A stretch of 64,000 nucleotides of DNA from assembly GCA_937924525.1 (NCBI GenBank), contig CALDSU010000001.1, positions 1-64,000 of the forward strand, read 5' to 3'. Source of the stretch: an uncultured Bryobacteraceae bacterium (GTDB lineage: Bacteria; Acidobacteriota; Terriglobia; Bryobacterales; Bryobacteraceae). The position numbers were made by a program, and so were the translations under genes. Position 1 is the first letter of the stretch, and each line of letters begins with the position of its first letter. The notes beneath the pieces are model-generated. The model was not told the DNA's origin and searched no databases. It saw only the letters and a list, made by a program, of their open reading frames with translations. Of this stretch, positions 9,926-17,159 are shown in pieces.

Positions 9926-10174
9926 TTCCGGACCGCCCCGCGATCTTCCCGCGCCGGATGCCGCGCGCAGGCTTTTGTCCTCTGCGCTGTGGAGCGAGCC
10001 TGGTGCGCTTTCTTCTTAGAACTCGGAGAAACGCCCGTCCCGTACGAGCAGGATTTCCAGGCGAACAAAAGGCGTCGTATTCTGCGGTAAACCCCTGATT
10101 CTGCCGCTTTCTCGTCTCTAGGCCATTGCTGAACGTCCCAGTACCGCGGTATCAATGAGGTACCGGGAAATGTC

Positions 10175-11365
10175 ATGTTCCAGGGTTTCATGCTGGTGCA
10201 CAATCCGGGAGTGGCCGCGGCGATCGAGCAGTTAAGCCGCGATTCCCGGATGGTGGAACTGATCCGGAGCCTGGACCGCTTCCCCACTTCCTACGAGTTG
10301 ATCCGGCAGATCAATTCGCTCAATCCCGACGTGCTGTTCCTGGAACTCACGCGCTGGGAGCAGGCGCGGTCGCTCGTGAAGTCCATTCGCCAGCACGGCG
10401 CTCCCGTCACCATCATCGGCGTCGGCGACGAGGACCTCGCGGAGCGGGAGGAGGCCCTGCGGCAGGAAGGCGTGCATGCCCTGCTGCTCGATCCTGCTCT
10501 TGAAAGTTTCCAGCACGCCCTGGATGCGGCGTTCCACCGCGCCAAGGCCGAAACCTTCCCGAATCTCTCGGCTTTTGTGCCGGCCAAGGCCGGTTGCGGC
10601 GCAACAACCTTGGCCCTGACCGCCACCGGCTACCTGGCCGAACTGCTGGACCGCGAGGTCCTGTACATCGAGGGCGACCTGCGCACCGGCATCGCCTCGT
10701 TCCTCATGAACCAGGAGCCGGCGCAATCCGTGCAGGAAGCGCTGGAGAACAGCGGCGCGCTGGGCTATGCGCAGATCCGAAACTACGTCCGACGCGTGCG
10801 CGGCGCCGGCGAGCGGGGTCATGTCGATCTGCTGCTGGCCAAGCGCCAACAGCGGCACTGGAAACCGGTGTGGCCGTCAGCCTACCTGCTGCTGCGCGCC
10901 GCCGCCGGCCGCTACGAGCGCATGATCGCCGACCTGCCCGACACGCTGGACGAAACCAGCGGAGAATTCGCGCGGCGGGCGGCCTCTGTCTACCTGGTGG
11001 TTTCCAATGAACTCGCCTCGCTCAGTCTGGCCCGCGAACGTCTCGAAGACCTCGAACGGTTCGGCGTCCCGGCCGGCCGGGTGGAAATCGTGCTGAACCG
11101 CTGGCATCCCGCCGGGATGAGCCTTGAAGCCGTCGAACGGGCGCTGCGCCGGCCGGTTCACGCCAGGTTCCATGAGGACTTCCCGGCTGCCTACGCAGCC
11201 TCGGTGAGCGGCGGATACATCGACCTGGAGACTCAACTCGGGCGCTCCGTCTGGTCTTTTGTGTTGCAGATGGCGGGATTGGATCAAGGCGAATCCATGC
11301 CTCGGCCAAAACTCGGCCTAGCCGATTGGCTGCCCTTGAAGCTGAAACCGCGCGCGACCACATGA
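10175..11365 (+). CDS. TadZ/CpaE-like ATPase (deviant Walker A)
   Basis: A 396-residue protein with the CpaE/TadZ architecture. An N-terminal receiver-like domain (residues ~1-125) is followed by a MinD/ParA-type ATPase domain opening with the deviant P-loop AKAGCGATT (~138-146) and continuing with YIEGDLRTG. CpaE/TadZ proteins place Flp (Tad) pilus machines at a cell pole. No other tad/cpa gene is nearby: upstream is frr and downstream a tRNA gene. It is therefore an orphan, and a different positioning role is possible. The 249-base gap before it shows no clear promoter; a GTACC/GGTAC inverted repeat (10141-10163) lies just ahead of the start. Confidence 0.72.
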   Translation: MFQGFMLVHNPGVAAAIEQLSRDSRMVELIRSLDRFPTSYELIRQINSLNPDVLFLELTRWEQARSLVKSIRQHGAPVTIIGVGDEDLAEREEALRQEGVHALLLDPALESFQHALDAAFHRAKAETFPNLSAFVPAKAGCGATTLALTATGYLAELLDREVLYIEGDLRTGIASFLMNQEPAQSVQEALENSGALGYAQIRNYVRRVRGAGERGHVDLLLAKRQQRHWKPVWPSAYLLLRAAAGRYERMIADLPDTLDETSGEFARRAASVYLVVSNELASLSLARERLEDLERFGVPAGRVEIVLNRWHPAGMSLEAVERALRRPVHARFHEDFPAAYAASVSGGYIDLETQLGRSVWSFVLQMAGLDQGESMPRPKLGLADWLPLKLKPRATT

Positions 11366-11390
11366 ACGAGGTCCTCCGCGCCCCGAATGC

Positions 11391-11396
11391 TATAAT
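11391..11396 (+). promoter_or_regulatory. -10 element of the tRNA-Leu promoter
   Basis: A perfect TATAAT lies 20 bases before the mature tRNA 5' end at 11417, placing transcription start near 11403. No strong -35 hexamer is seen at 17 bases, where the sequence is GAGGTC. Confidence 0.6.
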
Positions 11397-11416
11397 TTGG
11401 GAGCCAAGCCCCTCCC

Positions 11417-11503
11417 GCGAACGTGGCGGAACTGGCAGACGCACTGGATTTAGGTTCCAGCGCCCGCAAGGGCATGGGGGTTCGACTCCCCCCGTTCGCA
11501 CCA
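11417..11503 (+). tRNA. tRNA-Leu (anticodon TAG), CCA encoded
   Basis: An 87-base class II tRNA. The acceptor stem GCGAACG pairs perfectly with CGTTCGC and is followed by A and an encoded CCA. The anticodon arm is CTGGA-TTTAGGT-TCCAG, giving anticodon TAG. A long variable arm (GCGCCCGCAAGGGCAT region) and the T-arm with GGTTCGACTCC complete the leucine-type fold. Confidence 0.95.
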
Positions 11504-11592
11504 GAAAAGAACTCGCTGATCCACTCACTGAAGGATCCGCTGGATCCGCCAGTGGCCCAGCCTCTGCGGCGTCCCGCGCGGACGCCGGGCGC

Positions 11593-12435
11593 TTACGCCG
11601 GATTCATGATCCACTTTCCGTCGCGCTTCTCCACCCGCCCGAACGCCTGCGTGCTGTCGTGGCTGAAGCCCATCAGCCAGTGGCCCTTGGCGGCCTGGTC
11701 CAGCCATTTCTGCTTGTTCTCAATCGATTCGAGCGGATAGAGGTCGAAGGCGGTCACCCAGGTAGGCGTCACGTGCGCGGCGGTGGGCAGCAGGTCGGCG
11801 AGAAAGCAAAACGTCGCTCCCTTGGACTCGGCGCGCAGCACCATCATGTCGCGATTATGGCCGGGCGCCCGGTCGAGGCGGATGCCCGGCAGCACCTCGC
11901 CATCGTCCTCGAGCAGGATCATCTTGCCCGATTCCACCAGCGGGTCGTAGTTGTCGTCGATGTAGCTGACTGCGTCGCGCGGGTGACGCGTGTGGGCGTA
12001 TTCCCATTCGCTGCGCCTGGCATAGTAGGTGGCGTTGGGAAAGCACGGGCGAACGCCCCCGGGGCCGCGCTCGGTGTTCCAGCCGCAGTGGTCCCAGTGC
12101 AGGTGGCTGTTGATCACCACATCGATCGATTCGGGATCAAAGCCGGATTGCTCCAGCGCTTCCGGCAGCGAAGGCGGGGGGCAGGGCAGGCGCATGCGCT
12201 CGTACGCGCGGGCGTCCATTTTGTAACCCCCGCCGGTCTCCAAGACCACGGTGCGGTCTCCCGTTTCGATGACATAGGAATTGAAGCCGAGCGGAATGCG
12301 GTTCAACTCATCCGCCTCCACGAAACGGCTCCAAAGGCTTTTGGGAACCACGCCGAACAACACTCCGCCGTCCCAGTAGTAGACGCCGGAACGCACCAGC
12401 GTCACCCGGAAATCGCCGACGACCCGATGCTCCAT
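11593..12435 (-). CDS. Metallo-beta-lactamase-fold hydrolase
   Basis: A 280-residue protein with the metal-binding HLHWDHCG motif (~residues 110-117), a later PGHNRD (His ligand, ~169-174) and FLADLL (Asp ligand). This is the order of glyoxalase II/lactonase-like enzymes. It resembles AHL-lactonase-type and quorum-quenching relatives in layout, but such enzymes act on many esters and thioesters, so the substrate is not assigned. No signal peptide; probably cytoplasmic. It follows the YtxH gene by 19 bases on the same strand and may be co-transcribed. Confidence 0.85.
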   Translation of the reverse strand: MEHRVVGDFRVTLVRSGVYYWDGGVLFGVVPKSLWSRFVEADELNRIPLGFNSYVIETGDRTVVLETGGGYKMDARAYERMRLPCPPPSLPEALEQSGFDPESIDVVINSHLHWDHCGWNTERGPGGVRPCFPNATYYARRSEWEYAHTRHPRDAVSYIDDNYDPLVESGKMILLEDDGEVLPGIRLDRAPGHNRDMMVLRAESKGATFCFLADLLPTAAHVTPTWVTAFDLYPLESIENKQKWLDQAAKGHWLMGFSHDSTQAFGRVEKRDGKWIMNPA

Positions 12436-12454
12436 GCCTGCGGCGGCGCCATCC

Positions 12455-12709
12455 TCAACCGTTGACGAGCCGGCGGCCGCGCTCCACCAGTTCGGCGGCC
12501 TCCTCGGCGATCTCCCGGCCGCGCGCGTAAAGCTCTTTACTCTTCTCCAGGAAGTCGCGGCCCGTTTCCCCCAGGTACTCCCCCGCCTCCTCCGTCTTGC
12601 GGCTGATCATGGCCCGGGTTCGCCTGCCGCTTTGTGGCGCGTACAGCAACGCAATCGCCCCGCCTACCGCGCAACCAACCAGAAACCAAACAGCGCCATT
12701 GTCTCTCAT
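12455..12709 (-). CDS. YtxH-domain small membrane protein
   Basis: An 84-residue protein. One transmembrane helix with glycines (VWFLVGCAVGGAIALLYAP, ~7-25) is followed by SGRRTRAMI and an amphipathic, charged helix. This is the YtxH family pattern (GxxxGxxxGLLxAPxSGxxxR). Family members are stress-related in firmicutes, but the molecular role is unknown. It is divergent from the DUF2007 gene, with 50 bases between starts. Confidence 0.8.
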   Translation of the reverse strand: MRDNGAVWFLVGCAVGGAIALLYAPQSGRRTRAMISRKTEEAGEYLGETGRDFLEKSKELYARGREIAEEAAELVERGRRLVNG

Positions 12710-12759
12710 GGTGAGGGATGCTCCTGTCCCTTTTGATTCTATCGCGTTATGCTGGAGCC

Positions 12760-13278
12760 ATGTTAGATTCAGGCAACGCGGTCACGGTATTCCGCTCCGC
12801 CGATCCAGGCCGGGGCGCCCAGGCCGGCCTGGTGGCGTACCGGCTGCGGGAGGCGGGTATCGAAGCCGAGATCTTCGATCCCGGCGAGATCGTCGGCACT
12901 TGCGAGGTCCGGGTGGATGAGGCTAACCGCGCCCGCGCCGAGGAGATCATTGCCGCCATGCCGGGCCACTTGGAGGGCGACACCTCGCCTGCCTACGACT
13001 TGGTGACGGTGTTCACATCCGACGGCGCGGCCGCCGAAATCGAGGCCCTGGCCGTGAAGGGAATTCTGGAATCGGCCGGCCTCCATGTGACGCTGATGGG
13101 CGCGCCGCAGATCCCCTCGCTGCCTTTTGAAGTCAAAGTGCCGCGGGCGGAGGCTGAGATCGCGCTGGAGGCCATCGCCGCAGCCCAGGCCGCCGGACCC
13201 GCCGCCGCCGAGGCCGCGGAAGCCGAGGCGGAATCGTTCCCGCCGCCGGAGGAGATCGGGCAAGACCAGAATCAGTGA
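12760..13278 (+). CDS. Tandem DUF2007-type putative signal-transducing protein
   Basis: A 172-residue protein with two DUF2007-like units: VTVFRSADPG...RVDEANRARAEEII (~8-60) and LVTVFTSDGAAAEIEAL...KVPRAEAEIALEAI (~75-145). An Ala/Glu-rich tail follows. DUF2007 folds are small ferredoxin-like domains of unknown function. The start at 12760 leaves only six bases after a TATGCT hexamer (12748-12753), so the transcript may be leaderless. An earlier start 42 bases up adds a hydrophobic stretch that does not belong to the family. The stop overlaps an ATG (TGATG) of the next frame. Confidence 0.7.
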   Translation: MLDSGNAVTVFRSADPGRGAQAGLVAYRLREAGIEAEIFDPGEIVGTCEVRVDEANRARAEEIIAAMPGHLEGDTSPAYDLVTVFTSDGAAAEIEALAVKGILESAGLHVTLMGAPQIPSLPFEVKVPRAEAEIALEAIAAAQAAGPAAAEAAEAEAESFPPPEEIGQDQNQ

Positions 13279-13307
13279 TGGCCGCAAACTTGTTGTATGT
13301 TTTCTGG

Positions 13308-14531
13308 ATGCGGCTTACTTTTCTGGCGGGCGGTTTCGCCGCCCTGCTGGCGGCTCAGCCTTACGACTTATTGATCAAGGGCGGCCGGGTCCTCGATCCG
13401 GCCAACCACGTCGACCGGGTCACGGACGTGGCCATCGCCCAGAAAAAGATCGCCCGCGTCGCCGACGACATTCCGGCCGCGGACGCCAGAAAGGTTCTCA
13501 ACGCGCACGGCCTGCTCGTCACTCCCGGACTCATCGATCTGCATGCGCACGTGTTCGGTTACGAGGGTTCGATCTTTCCCGACGACAGCGCCTTGCCCGC
13601 CTGCACCACCACCATCGTCGACGCCGGAGGCGCGGGCTGGCGCACCTTCGACGAGTTCAAGGCAAAGGTCATCGACCGCTCCCGCACGCGGATTTACGCG
13701 TTCCTCAACATCGTCGGACACGGCATGGTGGGACCCACGTTCGAGAGCGACACCGGCGACATGGACTCCGCCAAAACCGCGGAGAAGGTCCAGCAGCACC
13801 GCGGCCTCATCGTCGGCATCAAGACCGCCCACTTCGGCCGCTCGGGCTGGACCGCCATCGACCGTTCGGTGGCCGCGGGCAAGCTTGCCGGCGTGCCCGT
13901 CATGGTCGACGACAAGATCACCACCGGCTCCGGGCGCACCAGCGCCGAAAAACTGATCGAGCATATGCGCCCCGGCGACATCCACACGCACGTCTTCAAC
14001 GACCGCCAACTGGAAGTGATTGACCGCTACACCGGCAAGGTGCAGCCGTGGATCTGGGAGGCGCGCAAGAAGGGCGTTCTGTTCGACCTCGGCCATGGCG
14101 CGGGCAGTTTCCTCTGGCCGGTGGCGAGCAAGGCGATCGAGGACGGGTTCTTCCCGGACACCATCAGCACGGACCTGCACTCGTCCAGCATCATGATCCA
14201 GCAGGCGGACATGACCAACTGCATCTCGAAGATGATGCACCTGGGCATGAAACTGGAGGACGCCATCGCGCGCTCGACCATCGCGCCGGCCAAGGCGATT
14301 CGCCGCCAAGAGGAAATCGGCACGCTGGGCGTCGGGCGGGCCGCGGACATCGCCGTTCTGCAACTCCAAAACGGCGTGTTCGCGTTCAAGGACGCGTGGG
14401 GCAAAAAAGCGCTGGCCCAACGGCGTCTCGATTGCGCGCTTACGGTGCGGGATGGCGCGGTCGTCCACGATGCGCTGGGACTGGCTTATCCGGAATGGCG
14501 GAAGGCCGGCAACTACGAGGTGCTGCCATGA
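13308..14531 (+). CDS. Exported amidohydrolase/deacetylase, paralogue A
   Basis: A 407-residue amidohydrolase-superfamily enzyme. GLIDLHAHVF (~72-81) gives the HxH metal site of the TIM barrel. GIKTAHFG (~173-180) holds the bridging Lys, GDIHTHVF (~223-230) and DLGHGAGSF give later ligands, and DTISTDLH (~282-289) holds the catalytic Asp. The pattern is that of the dihydroorotase-like deacetylase group (EF_0837/AHA_3915 type). The start at 13308 opens a signal peptide ending LLAAQ. An ATG at 13278 overlapping the previous stop is an alternative. It overlaps paralogue B by ATGA. The natural substrate is unknown; N-acetylated amino-acid derivatives are known for related enzymes. Confidence 0.83.
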   Translation: MRLTFLAGGFAALLAAQPYDLLIKGGRVLDPANHVDRVTDVAIAQKKIARVADDIPAADARKVLNAHGLLVTPGLIDLHAHVFGYEGSIFPDDSALPACTTTIVDAGGAGWRTFDEFKAKVIDRSRTRIYAFLNIVGHGMVGPTFESDTGDMDSAKTAEKVQQHRGLIVGIKTAHFGRSGWTAIDRSVAAGKLAGVPVMVDDKITTGSGRTSAEKLIEHMRPGDIHTHVFNDRQLEVIDRYTGKVQPWIWEARKKGVLFDLGHGAGSFLWPVASKAIEDGFFPDTISTDLHSSSIMIQQADMTNCISKMMHLGMKLEDAIARSTIAPAKAIRRQEEIGTLGVGRAADIAVLQLQNGVFAFKDAWGKKALAQRRLDCALTVRDGAVVHDALGLAYPEWRKAGNYEVLP

Positions 14532-15742
14532 AGCGAATCGCGCTGGCGCTGCTGATGGCGGTTTCCGCGGGCGCTCAGCCCGTTTACGATCTGCTGCTGA
14601 AGAACGGCCAGGTCCTCGATCCCGGCGCCGGCCGCCACGGAAGGATGGACATCGCCATCTCCGGCAACACCATCGCCCGCATCGCTCCGGACCTGCCGCC
14701 CGCCGCCGCCCGGAAAGTGGTGGACCTGACCGGCTACTACGTTACCCCGGGTCTGATCGATATCCACACGCACATCGATGCGCAGGGGGCGGGGCTCAAC
14801 GTGAATCCGGATCACCAGAACCTCCGCAACTGTGTGTGCACCGCGGTGGACGCCGGCAGCTCGGGCTGGAAGAACTTCGAGGCGTTCAAGACCAAGGTGA
14901 TCGACCACGCGCACGTGCGCGTGCTGGCCCTGCTGAACATTGTCGGCGCGGGCATGTACGGCGGCAAAGTGGAGAATGACGTCAACGAAATGGACGTCGA
15001 AGCCGCCGTCAAAATGGTGAAGAAATACCCGGACCTGATCGTCGGCATTAAGACCGCGCACTTCCAGCCTCCCACCTGGGATGCCGTCGACCGGGCCACA
15101 CAGGCGGCCGAGCGGTCGAATACCGTGCTGATGGTCGACTTCCACCCGAAACCCGGCAGAGGCTACGCGGAACTGCTCCAGCGGATGCGGCCCGGCGACA
15201 TCCACACGCACTTCTACGGCCGTCTGACCCCGCAGCTCGATGAGAACCAGCGCGTGCAGAGCTATCTTTGGGAGGCGCGCCGCAAAGGCGTGCTGTTCGA
15301 TGTCGGCCACGGCTCAGGGAGTTTCTGGTTTCGCATCGCGGCGCCCGCGATTCAGCAGGGATTCCTCCCGGACACGATCTCGACCGACCTGCACAAGGGC
15401 AGCATCATGCTGCCCCGGGCGAACATGCCGATGACGATGTCAAAGTTCCTCAACCTAGGGCTCACGCTGGAGCAGGTGATCGAGCGGAGCACTTTCAACC
15501 CGGCCCGCGCGCTGCGGCTCAAGGGAGTCGGCACGCTACGCGAGGGCGGAGAAGCCGATATCGGCGTCCTAAAATTGGAAACGGGCCGGTTCGCCTTCCT
15601 CGACTCGGGTTTTGGCAAACATTACGGAGATAAATTGTTGCGTTGCGCCCTGACCGTGCGCGCCGGAAAAGTGGTGTGGGACGCCGATGGCCTGTTCGCC
15701 GAGGACTGGCAGTACGCGGGCCCCTACAGCAACTACAAGTAG
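14528..15742 (+). CDS. Exported amidohydrolase/deacetylase, paralogue B
   Basis: A 404-residue paralogue of the preceding gene with the same signature order: GLIDIHTHID (~80), GIKTAHFQ, GDIHTHFYG, DVGHGSGSF and DTISTDLHKG. The signal peptide is MKRIALALLMAVSAGAQ. Both copies keep all metal and catalytic positions, so neither looks dead. They differ in the loop after the first HxH (FGYEGSIFPDD in A, DAQGAGLNVNPD in B), which shapes the active site, suggesting related but different substrates. ATG overlaps the stop of A, so the pair is translationally coupled. Confidence 0.83.
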   Translation: MKRIALALLMAVSAGAQPVYDLLLKNGQVLDPGAGRHGRMDIAISGNTIARIAPDLPPAAARKVVDLTGYYVTPGLIDIHTHIDAQGAGLNVNPDHQNLRNCVCTAVDAGSSGWKNFEAFKTKVIDHAHVRVLALLNIVGAGMYGGKVENDVNEMDVEAAVKMVKKYPDLIVGIKTAHFQPPTWDAVDRATQAAERSNTVLMVDFHPKPGRGYAELLQRMRPGDIHTHFYGRLTPQLDENQRVQSYLWEARRKGVLFDVGHGSGSFWFRIAAPAIQQGFLPDTISTDLHKGSIMLPRANMPMTMSKFLNLGLTLEQVIERSTFNPARALRLKGVGTLREGGEADIGVLKLETGRFAFLDSGFGKHYGDKLLRCALTVRAGKVVWDADGLFAEDWQYAGPYSNYK

Positions 15743-15761
15743 TTGATACAATCCAGGCGTC

Positions 15762-16280
15762 ATGTTTACCGTGCGCACCCTGTTCGTGGAGACCGGCCGT
15801 GTGGAATCCGGCGAGTTCGAACTGACGCCCTCGGGCGAACAGGCGCGGCAGGTGTGCAACCTGTTTCTCGAATACCTCTCCCACCGTCCCCCGCAGTTCC
15901 GCGACCGGCTGGGCTTTCTCACCAAAGGTTCCTTCGAGCTGGACTGGTCGGCGGCGCCTGGCGGAGCGGCGTTCGCGGCGCTCTATGAGGGCGGCGAGCC
16001 ACTCTCGATGAGCGTGCTGTTGAGCGGAGTGCATCCCGAAGTGGACCAGCAGATGCTCGAAGCGCTCCGCACCGCCGTGCTCGACTCCGCCCGCCCGGAT
16101 GAAGCCGCGGCGCTGGCCGCGTCTCCCGAAAGGCCCCTGCTGTTGAATGCGGTGTTCCCGGGCGCGCCCGAACACACCCCCACCCTTCAGCTCCTGTCGG
16201 CGGCGCTCGCCAGCGTGTACTTCCGCGCCATTTTGCAGATTCATCGGGACGAACGCAACGGTTCGGAGAAAGGTGCGTAG
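15762..16280 (+). CDS. Protein of unknown function
   Basis: A 172-residue protein that I do not recognise. It starts MFTVRTLFVETGRVESGEF and has an alpha/beta look with no signal peptide, membrane segment or known catalytic motif. TACAAT (15747-15752) lies nine bases before the ATG, so a leaderless transcript is likely. Base composition and codon use match the neighbours. The gene seems intact and sits between the amidohydrolase pair and a decayed capA-like gene. Confidence 0.6.
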   Translation: MFTVRTLFVETGRVESGEFELTPSGEQARQVCNLFLEYLSHRPPQFRDRLGFLTKGSFELDWSAAPGGAAFAALYEGGEPLSMSVLLSGVHPEVDQQMLEALRTAVLDSARPDEAAALAASPERPLLLNAVFPGAPEHTPTLQLLSAALASVYFRAILQIHRDERNGSEKGA

Positions 16281-16473
16281 CCCGGTGGCTGGAACACGCG
16301 GAGCACTCGCCGACGGCCGCCAGCAGGGACATGAGGCACTCCCTCAAGGGTGATGATCATGGGCGCGCTGCGGGTATGCCGCACTGGGCCCGCGGACCCG
16401 CGACCGGCGCGGGAGGGGCTTCTCCGGTTGCGAGCACGGCCTGCTAGGGTGATGGCCGAAGGAGGCCGCGGCC

Positions 16474-17074
16474 ATGCCCACGCGGAGAGACCGGCTCCAG
16501 CGAGCGGGGGTAACCGGCATCCAGCTTGCGAGTGGCCTGCGATGCGTGGCCCCGCCCCGCAAGCCGGATTACTCGCCGCGCACGGCCGAGTCCGCCGCAA
16601 GGCGCCTTGCCGCGGTAAGGCGTCCCGGCGATCTCGTGGTGGTGGTCGACTCACTGGGGACCCAACTGGGGCTACCAGATTCCCGAGACGCACCGGGCGT
16701 TCGCCCGCCGGCTGGTGGACGCGGGCGTCGCGGATGCGGTGCGCGGTCATTGCTCCCATCACCCGAAAGGCATCGAAATCTACCGCAGTAAGGCGATCCT
16801 TTACGGCTGTGGAGATTTCCTCAATGACTACGAAGGAATCGGGGGGTATGAGCAGTTTCGCGGCGATCTGGCTCTGGCGTTCTTCCTGACGCTGGGGCAG
16901 GGGACCGGCGATCTCCTGCGCCTGGAAATCAAATGCTTCCAACTCCGGCGATTTCAACTCCGCCGCGCCGCGCAGCGGGACCAGGAATGGCTGAGGGACA
17001 TGTTGAACCGGGAGGGGCCGGAGTTGGGCGCGCATTTTGTGTCTCAACCAGGTGGCGGACTGGCGCTGGGATAA
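16474..17074 (+). pseudogene. Frameshifted, 5'-truncated CapA-family remnant
   Basis: Two frames joined by a shift near 16650 encode the C-terminal half of a CapA/PgsA (poly-gamma-glutamate or capsule synthesis, metallophosphatase-like) protein. The first frame gives SPRTAESAARRLAAVRRPGD. The second gives HWGPNWGYQIPETHRAF, then GHCSHHPKGIEIYRSK and LYGCGDFLNDYEGIGGYEQF. Removing one G from the GTGGTGGTGG run around 16640-16650 restores a continuous frame (LVVVSTHWGPNW). The family's N-terminal metal-binding half is not found upstream, where stops and low similarity prevail, so this is a true remnant, not just one read error. The 190 bases before it hold nothing else I recognise. Confidence 0.75.
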
Positions 17075-17159
17075 ACAGCCGGGAGAAACGGAGGCGGCTA
17101 GAACAGAATGCTCAATGTATCGGCGCGCCCCCCCGGCGCGATATCATAAAGGGCTCGCC

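Noticed and set aside
17075-17159. T-box riboswitch in front of thrS
   Set aside because: Only about 85 bases separate the capA remnant from thrS, and the T-box core sequence is not present.
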